The notes beneath the pieces were generated by a model, which was given only the letters and a program-made list of their open reading frames with translations, searched no databases and was not told the DNA's origin. A DNA stretch of 64,000 nt from assembly GCA_026398255.1 (NCBI GenBank), contig JAPLTG010000032.1, positions 1-64,000 of the forward strand, in the 5' to 3' direction. This DNA comes from Verrucomicrobiota bacterium (GTDB lineage Bacteria; Verrucomicrobiota; Verrucomicrobiia; Chthoniobacterales; Terrimicrobiaceae). Below, in pieces: positions 27,820-39,238 of this stretch. Each line of letters begins with the position of its first letter. The stretch's first letter is position 1. The position numbers were made by a program, and so were the translations under genes.

Positions 27820-28950
27820 ATGAGCATTCTAGACCGATATGTCCTGAAAAAATTCCTCGTGCCGTTCACCTACTGCTTTCTGGGTTTCGTGGGCATTTGG
27901 TTCATTTTTGATCTTGCCGACAATTTGCAGGATTTCATCCAAGGTCAGGCGACCTTCGAGGTTTTGCTCGGCTACTATGCCTCGCAGGTTCCTGAAATCA
28001 TTGTGATCGCGTTGCCGCTCGGAACGCTGCTGGCGTTGTTGTATGCCCTCTCGGCGATGTCCCGCGCCAACGAGATCATTTCGATGCTCGGAGCGGGCCG
28101 CAGCGTTGTGAGGATTCTCATTCCGCTCATGTTGGTGGGGTTGGTCCTCTCCGGAGTGAATGCATATTTCAATTACGAGAGCGCCCCGCAGGCCACGGGT
28201 ATGAAAAAAACCGTGGTCGGCGACATCAAGCGTGGGAAGAAAAAGGAGAGGGCCATCAGCGGGCACCTCTTCAAAAACCGCGAAGAGCACCGCGTCTGGT
28301 ATGCGGCCCGCCTCAATCTTGACACCGAGACGATGCAGGATCTGCAGATCATTCAGCAGGACGCCAATGGGCACATCCGCGAGCAATGGTATGCCTCTCT
28401 GGCCAGCTATGATCCAACCAGCGCGACCTGGAATTTACAAAACGCCCGCCATGTGGTGATGGAGCCGAATGGCGATATCGTGAAAACCGAAATGCTCGAA
28501 AGGATGCCCGTCGAGGGTTTCTCCGAAACGCCGTGGCGGGTGGCGAGTTCCCGGATGAATGCGGACTACCTTTCGGTTCCTGAATTGCGGGACTATCTGA
28601 AATACAACAGCGATTTTCCTGAGACACGCCTCGCTCCCTACCGCACGCACCTCTACTACCGATGGGCGTTGCCAATGGTTTGTTTCCTCGTGGTATTCGT
28701 TGCGGCGCCGTGTGGGATTGTTTATTCGCGCCGCGGAGTGCTGGGTGGGGTGGCTCTGGCGATCACGGTATTTTTTGCATTGGTTTTGACGAGTAATCTC
28801 TTCGTCGCGCTGGGGAAGGGGAGTCGGGTATCCCCTTTTGTAGCGGCTTGGGGGCCGATGATCGCTTTTTTCGCCGTCGGGCTGTATCTGCTCTGGATGC
28901 GTTCGACCAACAGGGACCTCCCTCGACTCCGAATTCCGGGACTTTCATGA
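27820..28950 (+). CDS. lptG: LPS export permease, LptG/LptF family
   Basis: A 376-residue inner-membrane protein. Helices lie near residues 10-35 (YCFLGFVGIWFIFDLADNL), 50-75 and 95-120. A periplasmic jellyroll segment of about 150 residues follows, then three C-terminal helices (MVCFLVVFVAAPCGIVY onward). RYVLKKF at the start is typical of YjgP/YjgQ proteins. With LptB it extracts lipopolysaccharide from the inner membrane; a second permease (LptF) is not in this window. The next gene starts in an ATGA overlap, and kdsA, lptC, lptA and lptB follow within 4 kb. Confidence 0.93.
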   Translation: MSILDRYVLKKFLVPFTYCFLGFVGIWFIFDLADNLQDFIQGQATFEVLLGYYASQVPEIIVIALPLGTLLALLYALSAMSRANEIISMLGAGRSVVRILIPLMLVGLVLSGVNAYFNYESAPQATGMKKTVVGDIKRGKKKERAISGHLFKNREEHRVWYAARLNLDTETMQDLQIIQQDANGHIREQWYASLASYDPTSATWNLQNARHVVMEPNGDIVKTEMLERMPVEGFSETPWRVASSRMNADYLSVPELRDYLKYNSDFPETRLAPYRTHLYYRWALPMVCFLVVFVAAPCGIVYSRRGVLGGVALAITVFFALVLTSNLFVALGKGSRVSPFVAAWGPMIAFFAVGLYLLWMRSTNRDLPRLRIPGLS

Positions 28951-29438
28951 TGCAAGCCGATTGGGAAATCAAATCACGGGCCCACCAGTGCTCACGCACC
29001 GGGCGGGAATTTGCTGAGGGTGAGTTTTTCTACACGATCCTTGTTCGCGAGGGGGAGGGCTTCCTTCGAGAGGACATGAGCGAGGAGGCATGGAACGAAC
29101 GAAACGAAAACATCCAGCCGTTCTCTTTCTGGCGTTCCAAATACGAGCCGCCCGCCCCGCCGCCCGCCGAGCCACTGCCTCGCGATGATGCCGAGGGATT
29201 GCTGCGCCGATTGATTCAGGAAAACGACCCGGCTTACTCGAATGTCCGCTACATTTTGGCCCTCATGTTGGAGCGCAAGCGAGTGATCCGGCCGCTGGAA
29301 AGTTCGGATGACGACATGCTGGTTTACGAACACCTCGCCACGGGGGAGACCTTCGTGCTGGCGAATCCCAAACTTTCGTTCGAACGCATTCCCGAGGTTC
29401 AACGCGAGGTCTCGGCCCTCCTCGATCCCTCCGCCTGA
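28947..29438 (+). CDS. Conserved hypothetical protein, 163 aa
   Basis: A soluble acidic protein coupled to lptG by an ATGA overlap. It opens with MMQADWEIKSRAHQCSRTGR then EFAEGEFFYTILVREGEGFL, a compact beta-type start, then an RRL/ALMLERKRVIRPLES region and a C terminus with FVLANPKLSFERIPEVQ. The pattern is found in planctomycete and verrucomicrobial unknowns; I know no assigned function. Position between lptG and dusB implies co-expression. Confidence 0.75.
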   Translation: MMQADWEIKSRAHQCSRTGREFAEGEFFYTILVREGEGFLREDMSEEAWNERNENIQPFSFWRSKYEPPAPPPAEPLPRDDAEGLLRRLIQENDPAYSNVRYILALMLERKRVIRPLESSDDDMLVYEHLATGETFVLANPKLSFERIPEVQREVSALLDPSA

Positions 29439-29439
29439 C

Positions 29440-30429
29440 ATGGACTCCGCCTCTGGGGTGCAAAAAGCCCCGCTGCTTTTCCTCGCGCCCATGGCGGGTG
29501 TGACGAATACGGTCTTTCGCCGCCTCTGCAAAAATCTCGGCGCCGATGTGCTCACCACGGAGTTCGTATCCGCCGAGGGGATCCTTCATCGCAATGAGCG
29601 AACCCGGCGCTACATCGAGTTTCAGCCCGATGAGCGTCCGGTGGGGGTTCAGCTTTTTGGTGCGAATCCCGAGCGGCTCGCCGAGGCCGCAAAGGCAGTC
29701 ATCGACTGGGTCGGGCCCGATTTCATTGATCTGAATTTCGGTTGTCCGGTGAACAAAGTGGTCTCTCGCAACGGAGGCTCCTCGCTGCTCAAAGATTGTC
29801 CGCTTTTGAAAAAAGTCGCCGCCTCGGTGGTCTCGGCGGCCGGGTCGGTTCCCGTCACCGCAAAAATCCGCATCGGCTGGGATTCGAAAACAATCAATGC
29901 CACGGAAACCGCGCGGATTTTGGAAGGCGAGGGGATTCAGCGTTTGGCCGTTCATGGGCGAACCAAGGAGCAGGGATACACTGGGCAAGCTGATTGGGCA
30001 GTGATTTCGGCGGTCGTTTCGGCCGTTCGGATTCCTGTGATCGGGAATGGCGATTTGGATTCCGCCACGATCGCCTTGGCGCGCTGGCAAGAATCCGGAG
30101 CCGCTGGCCTCATGATCGGCCGTGCGGCGATGAACCACCCGTGGATTTTCCGGGAAATCCGGATGGCCTTGGATGGGGGGGCGAGTGCTCCGGTGGTTGG
30201 TCTCCGCGAAAAGTGGGATTTCATCGTGCATCATGCCGAACTTGAAATCGCTTGGTGGAATGGCGTGGAGGAGCCGGCGATGAAATCCATGCGTTCCCGT
30301 CTCATGTCTTACACCCGGGGTCTGCCGGGTGGCGCCCGCTTGAGGGAGAGTTTGCAGCATCTGGACTCCTTAGCCCACCTCCGCGAAATCGCCGAGGGGC
30401 ATGTCTCCGCCCATCAGGAGTGCGCATAA
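29440..30429 (+). CDS. dusB: tRNA-dihydrouridine synthase
   Basis: A 329-residue FMN enzyme that reduces uridine in the tRNA D-loop. Family motifs are PLLFLAPMAGVTNTVFRRL, the catalytic cysteine in DLNFGCPVNKVV, KIRIGWDS, AVHGRTKEQGYTG for FMN phosphate, and GAAGLMIGRAAM (AGLMIGR). The ATG at 29440 directly follows the upstream stop. Dus family members are hard to split by eye; DusB is the common form in this phylum. Confidence 0.9.
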   Translation: MDSASGVQKAPLLFLAPMAGVTNTVFRRLCKNLGADVLTTEFVSAEGILHRNERTRRYIEFQPDERPVGVQLFGANPERLAEAAKAVIDWVGPDFIDLNFGCPVNKVVSRNGGSSLLKDCPLLKKVAASVVSAAGSVPVTAKIRIGWDSKTINATETARILEGEGIQRLAVHGRTKEQGYTGQADWAVISAVVSAVRIPVIGNGDLDSATIALARWQESGAAGLMIGRAAMNHPWIFREIRMALDGGASAPVVGLREKWDFIVHHAELEIAWWNGVEEPAMKSMRSRLMSYTRGLPGGARLRESLQHLDSLAHLREIAEGHVSAHQECA

Positions 30430-30483
30430 AAGATGGGAAAATCTTTGCGCGATCGAAATTCGAGCGGATAGGATCGCTCGCAC

Positions 30484-31305
30484 ATGGCAAAGCGTCGCCC
30501 TATCAAGATCGGTCGTCACACCCTCGGTGGCCGGGAACTCCTTTTTATTCTAGGCCCCTGCGTCATCGAGTCGCCGGCCTTCACTCGCCGGATGGCGACC
30601 CGGATCAAAAAAATCTGTGATGGCGAGGGAGCGTCCTTTGTTTTCAAAGCCTCCTACGACAAAGCCAATCGCACCTCGGTGAAATCTTTCCGCGGCACCT
30701 CGGTTCGTGATGGGTGTGCCCTCCTGGCCGAAATCGGAGCCGCCATCGAGGCTCCGGTCACCACGGATGTTCACTCGCCCGAAGAAGCCCTAATCGCTGC
30801 CGAGTTTGTCGATATCCTACAAATCCCGGCGTTCCTCTGCCGTCAAACCGATCTCATCGTGACAGCTGCCCAAACTGGCCGGGTGGTGAATGTCAAAAAA
30901 GGCCAATTCCTCGCTCCGTGGGATATGAAAAATGTCGCCACCAAACTCGTGGGGGCCGGTTGCCGGGACTATTTCTTCACCGAGCGCGGAACGACCTTCG
31001 GCTACAACAATTTGGTTGCCGACATGCGCTCGATCCCCTGGATGCAGGAGCTCGGCGCGCAAGTGGTATTCGACGCCACCCACTCGGTTCAGCGCCCCGG
31101 TGGGGCAGGGGATACCACTTCCGGCGATGGCGCGTTGGCACCTGTCCTGGCCCGCTCCGCGGTTTCCGCCGGTTGCGACGGGGTTTTTCTAGAGACTCAC
31201 GAAAATCCCGCCCGAGCCCTCTCGGATGGTCCAAACCAAGTGCCGTTGCGTGACCTCCCGCGTCTCATCAAACAACTCCGAGCCCTCCGTGAAATTGTCG
31301 CCTAG
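30484..31305 (+). CDS. kdsA: 3-deoxy-8-phosphooctulonate synthase
   Basis: A 273-residue aldolase that joins phosphoenolpyruvate to arabinose 5-phosphate, giving KDO-8-phosphate for the LPS inner core. Signature segments are LLFILGPCVIES, SFVFKASYDKANRTS, VTTDVHSPEEA, and FDATHSVQRPGG near the C terminus. The length is standard. The 3' end overlaps the start of the next (lptC-like) frame by 17 bases. Its place beside lptC/A/B makes a KDO-LPS assembly cluster. Confidence 0.96.
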   Translation: MAKRRPIKIGRHTLGGRELLFILGPCVIESPAFTRRMATRIKKICDGEGASFVFKASYDKANRTSVKSFRGTSVRDGCALLAEIGAAIEAPVTTDVHSPEEALIAAEFVDILQIPAFLCRQTDLIVTAAQTGRVVNVKKGQFLAPWDMKNVATKLVGAGCRDYFFTERGTTFGYNNLVADMRSIPWMQELGAQVVFDATHSVQRPGGAGDTTSGDGALAPVLARSAVSAGCDGVFLETHENPARALSDGPNQVPLRDLPRLIKQLRALREIVA

Positions 31306-31774
31306 AATTTTCCTGCTGACCCTAGGGTTTGCCATCCTTCCCCTGCAGGCGGATGACACGCCGAAGGCCCCGTCTTCCACCGAGGAGAAGGAATTGGATC
31401 TCCCTGTTCCGGTGGGCATTCCCGTGAATGGGATCAAGATTCCGCATTACAACGCGGATGGGAAAATGGCGCTGCTTCTCGAAGCCGATACGGCCCTGAA
31501 AAACGATGACGCCAATGTCCAATTCACCAATCTCAAGCTCGAGGCGCTGGACGAAGAGGACCGAAAAATTTTCGTTGAACTCCCTCAAGCGGTTCTTAAC
31601 CTCGACAACCGAATCCTGACTGGAGACAAAACCGTCAACATCCGCCGTGAGGATTTTACCATTTCCGCCGATTGGATTGAGTTCAACACCAAGACCCGTT
31701 TCGGAACAGTGAGGGGAAATATCCACATGGTTCTCACCTCAGATGATCCTGATCCAGAAGTTACAACCCCATGA
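31289..31774 (+). CDS. lptC: LptC-like periplasmic protein
   Basis: The GTG at 31289 (VKLSPRIFLLTLGFAILPLQ) gives a signal peptide or N-terminal anchor; an earlier ATG at 31226 lies inside kdsA and is rejected. The 120-residue body has the repeating beta-jellyroll strands of the OstA/LptC family (GKMALLLEADTALKN; LPQAVLNLDNRILTGDK; DWIEFNTKTRFGTVRGN). It starts within kdsA and ends in an ATGA overlap with lptA, so the three are translated together. It should hand LPS from LptB2FG to LptA. Similarity by eye is moderate. Confidence 0.8.
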   Translation: MKLSPRIFLLTLGFAILPLQADDTPKAPSSTEEKELDLPVPVGIPVNGIKIPHYNADGKMALLLEADTALKNDDANVQFTNLKLEALDEEDRKIFVELPQAVLNLDNRILTGDKTVNIRREDFTISADWIEFNTKTRFGTVRGNIHMVLTSDDPDPEVTTP

Positions 31775-32346
31775 AAAAAATCGCTTTATTCAGTCTTTCA
31801 TTGCTTTGCCCGGTGCTCCTTGCATCCGCACAGGAGTCCACGGGGGCCATTTCCACCTTGGAGGCCGACTCTAAAAAGAAGCCTGGTTTCCTGAGTCCCA
31901 TGGGGGAGCGCCCCAAAGGTGCGAAAACCGAAATCACCGCTTCCGAGGAGGCCTCTTTCGATAACGAAAAAAATGTCGCCGAATTCAAGGGTGGTGTCGT
32001 GGTGAAGGATACCCAGTTCACACTCTCCTGCGACAAACTGACCGTGAAGCTCGCCAAAGACAGAGGCGGCATCGAGGTCGCGGAGGCACGCGGGAATATC
32101 GTCGTCGTCCAAGCGACGGATCCTGCCAACCCCAAACAGGAAAAAGCCATCGGCCGTGCGGGCCAAATGACCTACAAGCCCGACACGGGCGACATCACCC
32201 TCCGCGAATGGCCCTCGATCCAGCAGGGCATCAACAATCAAGTCGCCACCGAGGCCGGCACCGTGATGTATCTCAAGAGTTCCGGCGAATCCCGGACGGT
32301 GGGTGGTAGCAAAACCGTCATTTCCGACACCGCAAAAGCCCAATGA
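31771..32346 (+). CDS. lptA: LptA/OstA-type periplasmic LPS transport protein
   Basis: A 191-residue exported protein with signal peptide KKIALFSLSLLCPVLLASA. The OstA-like beta domain reads EITASEEASFDNEKNVAEF then KGGVVVKDTQFTLSCDKLTVKL, the classical pattern for the LptA jellyroll. It bridges inner-membrane LptC and outer-membrane LptD. The start overlaps the lptC stop and the end overlaps the lptB start (ATGA). No lptD is present in the window. Confidence 0.9.
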   Translation: MKKIALFSLSLLCPVLLASAQESTGAISTLEADSKKKPGFLSPMGERPKGAKTEITASEEASFDNEKNVAEFKGGVVVKDTQFTLSCDKLTVKLAKDRGGIEVAEARGNIVVVQATDPANPKQEKAIGRAGQMTYKPDTGDITLREWPSIQQGINNQVATEAGTVMYLKSSGESRTVGGSKTVISDTAKAQ

Positions 32347-33089
32347 GCGACGCTGTTTCCTCCGCTGGCTCTCTCCTCCGCACCGAGGGTTTGGTGAAAA
32401 TCTACAATGGCCGCCGCGTTGTGAACGGTGTGGATATCAATGTCAAAAGCGGTGAGATCGTTGGGCTGCTCGGTCCCAATGGGGCCGGAAAGACAACGAG
32501 TTTCTACATGATCGTTGGCCTCGTGCGCCCGAACGGGGGACAGGTTTTTTTCCGCGATGCCGATGTCACCTCGATGCCGATGTATCAACGCGCCCGCCAC
32601 GGCATGGGTTACCTGCCACAAGAGGAATCGATTTTCCGAAAACTCACGGTCGAGGAAAACATCCTTGCGATACTCGAAACCACTGGCGCCTCGAAGAAGG
32701 AGCGCAAGCAGCGTTGTGAGGAATTGCTCACCCGCTTCGGCATCGACCACATCGCGAAAAACGAGGCTCTGACTCTCTCTGGCGGCGAGAAGCGCCGCCT
32801 CACCATCGCCCGCTCGCTCGTCACGAATCCCTCGCTCCTCATGCTCGACGAGCCTTTCAGTGGCGTTGATCCGATCGCCGTTCACGATGTTCAGCAAATC
32901 ATCCAGGACCTCCGCTCGCAGGGACTCGCGATTCTGATCACAGACCACAATGTCCGAGAGACGCTCAATATTGTGGACCGTGCTTACCTCATCTTCGAGG
33001 GCCGCGTGGAGAGCCAGGGAAACAAGGAGTTCCTGTTGAATGACCCGATTAGCCGAAAACTCTACCTCGGCGAATCCTTCTCCATGTGA
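32343..33089 (+). CDS. lptB: LPS export ABC transporter ATP-binding protein
   Basis: A 248-residue ATPase. Walker A is GPNGAGKTTSFYM, the LptB-typical Q-loop is GYLPQEESIFRKLTVEEN, the signature is LSGGEKRRLTIARSL, Walker B is LLMLDEPFSGVDP and the switch His is in ITDHNVRETL. The DHNVRETL string is characteristic of LptB rather than other importers. It powers LPS extraction together with LptG and LptF. Confidence 0.97.
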   Translation: MSDAVSSAGSLLRTEGLVKIYNGRRVVNGVDINVKSGEIVGLLGPNGAGKTTSFYMIVGLVRPNGGQVFFRDADVTSMPMYQRARHGMGYLPQEESIFRKLTVEENILAILETTGASKKERKQRCEELLTRFGIDHIAKNEALTLSGGEKRRLTIARSLVTNPSLLMLDEPFSGVDPIAVHDVQQIIQDLRSQGLAILITDHNVRETLNIVDRAYLIFEGRVESQGNKEFLLNDPISRKLYLGESFSM

Positions 33090-33161
33090 GAAATTGGAAT
33101 TTCCCGCTTGCGGACGCCGACTTGCTGGGTCCACTTAGGTAATCTTTTTCCGATCTTTCCA

Positions 33162-34124
33162 ATGACCCAATCGCCAAAAAAGGTAACGCACATCACCGTT
33201 GGCCATTTTTACGCGACCCACGCCGAAAAACTCGGTCTTCGTCTGGAGGGCAGTTCGCGTGGGCTCAATCGCCTCATCCGCGAGCCCACCATCAACCGCC
33301 CTGGCTTGGCTCTGGCGGGATTTTACAGCTATTTCGCCGTCAAACGCATCCAGGTCTTCGGCTCCGCCGAAATGGGATATCTCAAGAGCCTCAGCCCGGT
33401 GACGCTGAAGGAACGCGTGCGCGTCATGCTGGCTCGGAAAATGCCCTGCATCGTCGTGGCCCGAAACCTCCCGATTCCGCCCGCCCTCCTCGATGCCGCC
33501 TCGGAATTCGAAATTCCGATCATGCGAACCAGCATGATCACGATGAAATTCATCAACGCTGCCACGATCCTGCTCGAGACCGATTTCTCGCCCTCCACCA
33601 CCGAGCACGGCAGCATGGTCAGCATCCTCGGTGTGGGAACCCTCATCCGCGGTGCCAGCGGCATCGGAAAAAGCGAGTGCGTCCTCGGCCTCATCGAGCG
33701 TGGTTACAGCCTCGTCGCCGACGACCTCACGCGCTTCCGTTCCGTCGAGGGCTCCGAACTCATCGGCACGGCGGACGGCATTTCCCGATACCACATGGAA
33801 GTCCGCGGCATTGGCATTATCAACATCGCGTCGATTTTTGGCGCAGGCGCCGTGGTGCCACAGAAAAAACTCAACTTCGTCGTGACATTGAAGGATTGGC
33901 ACGAGGTCGAGAATGTGGATAGAATCGGATTGGATCGCGAAACTTATGAAATCCTTGGCATCAAAGTCCCACATGTCACCTTGCCGGTTCGCATCGGCCG
34001 CGACATTGCACGGCTCGTGGAAGTAGCCGCGCTGGACCAGAAGCTCAAGGACATGGGAGAAAACAGCGCTCAGGAGTTCAACCAAAAGCTCCTTCACATG
34101 ATCAGCGAACGCCGGAACAGATAA
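33162..34124 (+). CDS. hprK: HPr kinase/phosphorylase
   Basis: A 320-residue bifunctional enzyme that phosphorylates and dephosphorylates a serine of HPr. The N-terminal domain covers about 135 residues. The P-loop is GASGIGKSECVLGL near residue 165. The conserved capping region ADDLTRFR and the HprK signature MEVRGIGIINIASIFG follow. The gene directly abuts an HPr gene (stop TAA, then ATG). Most Gram-negatives with HprK place it near rpoN or lpt genes, as here. The start is taken at 33162; an ATG at 33108 adds a poor N terminus. Confidence 0.96.
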   Translation: MTQSPKKVTHITVGHFYATHAEKLGLRLEGSSRGLNRLIREPTINRPGLALAGFYSYFAVKRIQVFGSAEMGYLKSLSPVTLKERVRVMLARKMPCIVVARNLPIPPALLDAASEFEIPIMRTSMITMKFINAATILLETDFSPSTTEHGSMVSILGVGTLIRGASGIGKSECVLGLIERGYSLVADDLTRFRSVEGSELIGTADGISRYHMEVRGIGIINIASIFGAGAVVPQKKLNFVVTLKDWHEVENVDRIGLDRETYEILGIKVPHVTLPVRIGRDIARLVEVAALDQKLKDMGENSAQEFNQKLLHMISERRNR

Positions 34125-34433
34125 ATGGGAATCCTTACTAAGAAAAAAACCACGGACGACGCGCAGCGCTGCAATAGCGAAGTGGTGATCGAAAATCGCA
34201 ATGGCCTCCACGCTCGCCCTGCGGCGATGTTTGTTAAAATCTCCAGCCGCTATCGTGCCGAGGTTTGGGTTGAAAAAGACGGTGAGCGTGTGAATGGCAA
34301 AAGCATCATGGGTCTCATGATGCTCGCCGCCGGCAAAGGATCCAAACTCATCATCCACGCCGAGGGTGCTGATGCTGAAAAAGCCGTCGCCGAAATCAAA
34401 AATCTCGTCGAAACCCGGTTCGGGGAGGACTAG
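34125..34433 (+). CDS. HPr-family phosphocarrier protein
   Basis: A 102-residue protein. The active-site histidine lies in NRNGLHARPAAMFV and the regulatory serine in NGKSIMGLMMLAAGKG, exactly the site HprK modifies. The N-terminal 20 residues (MGILTKKKTTDDAQRCN) extend beyond the usual 88-residue HPr. Neither enzyme I nor sugar-specific EII genes are in the window, so it may act as a regulator more than a sugar transporter. A terminator follows within 15 bases. Confidence 0.94.
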   Translation: MGILTKKKTTDDAQRCNSEVVIENRNGLHARPAAMFVKISSRYRAEVWVEKDGERVNGKSIMGLMMLAAGKGSKLIIHAEGADAEKAVAEIKNLVETRFGED

Positions 34434-34446
34434 TCACTTTCCCTCA

Positions 34447-34473
34447 CACCCCATGCGGGTGATTTCTTTTTTT
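34447..34473 (+). terminator. Rho-independent terminator after the lpt/hprK/HPr run
   Basis: CACCC (34447-34451) and GGGTG (34457-34461) form a five-base stem with a five-base loop, followed by a T-rich tract (TTTCTTTTTTTC) to about 34473. The stem is short but the T run is strong. It separates this cluster from clpB. Confidence 0.55.
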
Positions 34474-34501
34474 CACTGCTTGGCTTAGATTTTCATACGC
34501 C

Positions 34502-37066
<2,565 letters not shown>

Positions 37067-37110
37067 TCCGCCACCCAAACAGCAGGCTGCTTTTGGGATC
37101 CGCAACGATA

Positions 37111-38517
37111 TCAATTTTCTGACTTGGTGATTTCGCCGCGCTGCTTGCGGCCCATGGCGTCGTAGGCCGCGTATTTATACATCTCGGAGAGGGTGGGGTA
37201 GTTGTAGCAGGTCTCGATGAAAATCGAGGCGGTCTGCTTGAGGAGAAGTGCGGTGAGTCCGATGTGAACGAGATCCGTGGCCTCCTCGCCGATGACATGG
37301 ATGCCGAGGAGTCGCATGTCGTCGGCAGCAAAGAGAAGTTTCAAAAACCCATCATCTTCTCCGATGATGAAGCCGCGGCTGTTTTGGGAGTAGCTGCTTC
37401 GGCCGACAACATACGGGATTTTCTTTTCGCGGAGGGATTCCTCGCTTTCTCCCGCGCTGGAGCATTCGGGAATCGTGTAAATACCCAGCGGGAGGATTCG
37501 GGCGAGGTCGGTTTTGTATTTGAGATCGAAGGCATGGCACATCGCGACACGGCCTTGCTCCATCGAGGTGGAGGCCAGGGCGGGGAAACCAATCACATCC
37601 CCTGCGGCGTAAATGTGTGGGAGCGAGGTCTGGTAGTGCTCGTTAACTTGAAGGAGTCCCCGTTTGTCAGGTTGGAGGCCGATTTCTTCGAGGCCCATCC
37701 CGCTGGTGTTGCCTTGGCGCCCGGCGGCGGCGAGGACGGTATCGAAGGACCGGACGCCTGCATTTTTCAGAACGGCTTCAATTTTTTCTCCGGAGGTGAG
37801 GGATTCGACCTGCTCGCCAAGGAGGAGTTCGATGCCCATTCCGCGCATGGCATTTTGGAGCGTCACGGAGACCTCGGCATCAAGAAAACCCAGCAGGCGA
37901 TCGCGACCATCTACCAAGACGACCTTCACGCCGAGCGCGGCAAAAGTGCAGGCATATTCACTGCCGATCACGCCGCCACCGATGATCAACATCGAGGCGG
38001 GGAGTTCGGGAATCGAAAGGATCGTGTCGGACTCGAAAAGCCGTGCGTCGTGCCAAGGGTAGGTGGCGGGATGGTGCGGACGGGTGCCGGTGGCGATCAG
38101 GATTTTTTCGGCGGTGAGGGTTTGGGCTGTGCCGGTGTTTTGCGCAACCGAGATGGTGTTCGCATCAGAAAAAATAGCCTTTCCGTGAATCACATCGACA
38201 TGGTGCCGGCTCATGTTTTTTCCAATCCGGTCGCGCTCGCGGGTGCGGACATTCTGGAAATGATGAAGGAAATTCTTGGCGCTGATGCGTTGGCTGAAGT
38301 CGAAATCGAGGCCGTAGATCTCGCGCTTGTGAAATCCCGAGAGGTGAAGTGCGGTCTCGCGAAGGGTCTTGGAGGGGAGGGTGCCAGTGTTGGCCGCTGC
38401 ACCACCGGGGAAGCCTTCCTTCTCAATCATGGCGACTTTTTTCCCGAAATACGCAGCCTGGGCAGCGCCCTTCTCTCCAGCCGGACCCGAGCCGATAACG
38501 ATCAAATCGTAGTGCAT
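37111..38517 (-). CDS. sthA: Soluble pyridine nucleotide transhydrogenase (SthA-like flavoprotein)
   Basis: A 468-residue FAD-dependent oxidoreductase of the dihydrolipoyl dehydrogenase family. The FAD fingerprint is YDLIVIGSGPAGEKGA, the second dinucleotide site is MLIIGGGVIGSEYACTFAALG, and the second FAD motif is LPHIYAAGDVIGFPAL. At the position of the redox-active disulphide it has GGAAANTGTLPSKT, with no cysteine, as in SthA. It therefore moves electrons between NADH and NADPH pools rather than reducing lipoamide. The start at 38517 is MHYDLIVIG. Its 3' end faces clpB. Confidence 0.92.
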   Translation of the reverse strand: MHYDLIVIGSGPAGEKGAAQAAYFGKKVAMIEKEGFPGGAAANTGTLPSKTLRETALHLSGFHKREIYGLDFDFSQRISAKNFLHHFQNVRTRERDRIGKNMSRHHVDVIHGKAIFSDANTISVAQNTGTAQTLTAEKILIATGTRPHHPATYPWHDARLFESDTILSIPELPASMLIIGGGVIGSEYACTFAALGVKVVLVDGRDRLLGFLDAEVSVTLQNAMRGMGIELLLGEQVESLTSGEKIEAVLKNAGVRSFDTVLAAAGRQGNTSGMGLEEIGLQPDKRGLLQVNEHYQTSLPHIYAAGDVIGFPALASTSMEQGRVAMCHAFDLKYKTDLARILPLGIYTIPECSSAGESEESLREKKIPYVVGRSSYSQNSRGFIIGEDDGFLKLLFAADDMRLLGIHVIGEEATDLVHIGLTALLLKQTASIFIETCYNYPTLSEMYKYAAYDAMGRKQRGEITKSEN

Positions 38518-38647
38518 CGCTTTGGATAAGACGCCTTGCACTGGGCTCTGCGCAAGGAAATTTCCCACTGGGACTTCCGCGGGATCCTTCGCCGCCGTGC
38601 GGCATGCGTTCTTTTCAATCAGCAGCTCCTCTGCTTAAGTCCCGCCC

Positions 38648-39238
38648 ATGTCTCGCTCGGCCACACTCGAACGCAAAACTTCCGAAACCGAAATCCGTCT
38701 GACCTTGAATCTCGACGGATCTGGAGTTTCCAAAATCTCCACCGGGATTGCGTTTTTCGACCACATGCTCTCCCTCTTCTCCAAGCATGGGTTGTTCGAT
38801 CTCGAGTTGACGGCGAAGGGCGACATCGAGGTTGATTTTCACCACACGGTCGAGGACACCGGCATCCTGCTTGGGCAGGCGATCACCAAAGCCCTTGGCG
38901 ACAAGGCCGGGATCCGCCGCTACGGATTTTTCTATGTGCCGATGGACGAGGCGCTCGTTCGCTCGGTCGTGGATTTGAGCGGGCGGCCATTTCTGGCTTA
39001 CAACGCCCCCGCCGATGTGCCCGCGATCGGGGCGGCGTTTTCGTTTCAACTCGTCGAAGAGTTCCTGCGCGCGATTTCCGTGAATGCCGGAATGAATCTC
39101 CATGTCGATGTGCTCGCGGGTCGTGATGCCCACCACATGGCGGAGGGAATTTTCAAATCCCTCGCCCGCGCGCTGGACGAGGCCACCCGCATCGACCCGC
39201 GCGTTCAGGGAATTCCCAGCACCAAGGGCGTGCTGTGA
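38648..39238 (+). CDS. hisB: Imidazoleglycerol-phosphate dehydratase
   Basis: A 196-residue mono-functional HisB (no N-terminal phosphatase) for step six of histidine biosynthesis. Manganese-binding histidine clusters are visible in FFDHMLSLFSKHG, DFHHTVEDTGI and GRDAHHMAEGIFK. Length is standard. The stop is coupled to the GTG of hisH (GTGA overlap), giving a hisB-hisH-hisA operon; hisF and hisI are not adjacent. Confidence 0.97.
   Translation: MSRSATLERKTSETEIRLTLNLDGSGVSKISTGIAFFDHMLSLFSKHGLFDLELTAKGDIEVDFHHTVEDTGILLGQAITKALGDKAGIRRYGFFYVPMDEALVRSVVDLSGRPFLAYNAPADVPAIGAAFSFQLVEEFLRAISVNAGMNLHVDVLAGRDAHHMAEGIFKSLARALDEATRIDPRVQGIPSTKGVL

Noticed and set aside
33135-34358. A 407-codon minus-strand frame opposite hprK and HPr
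   Set aside because: Histidine/aspartate-rich shadow; both plus-strand genes are unmistakable.
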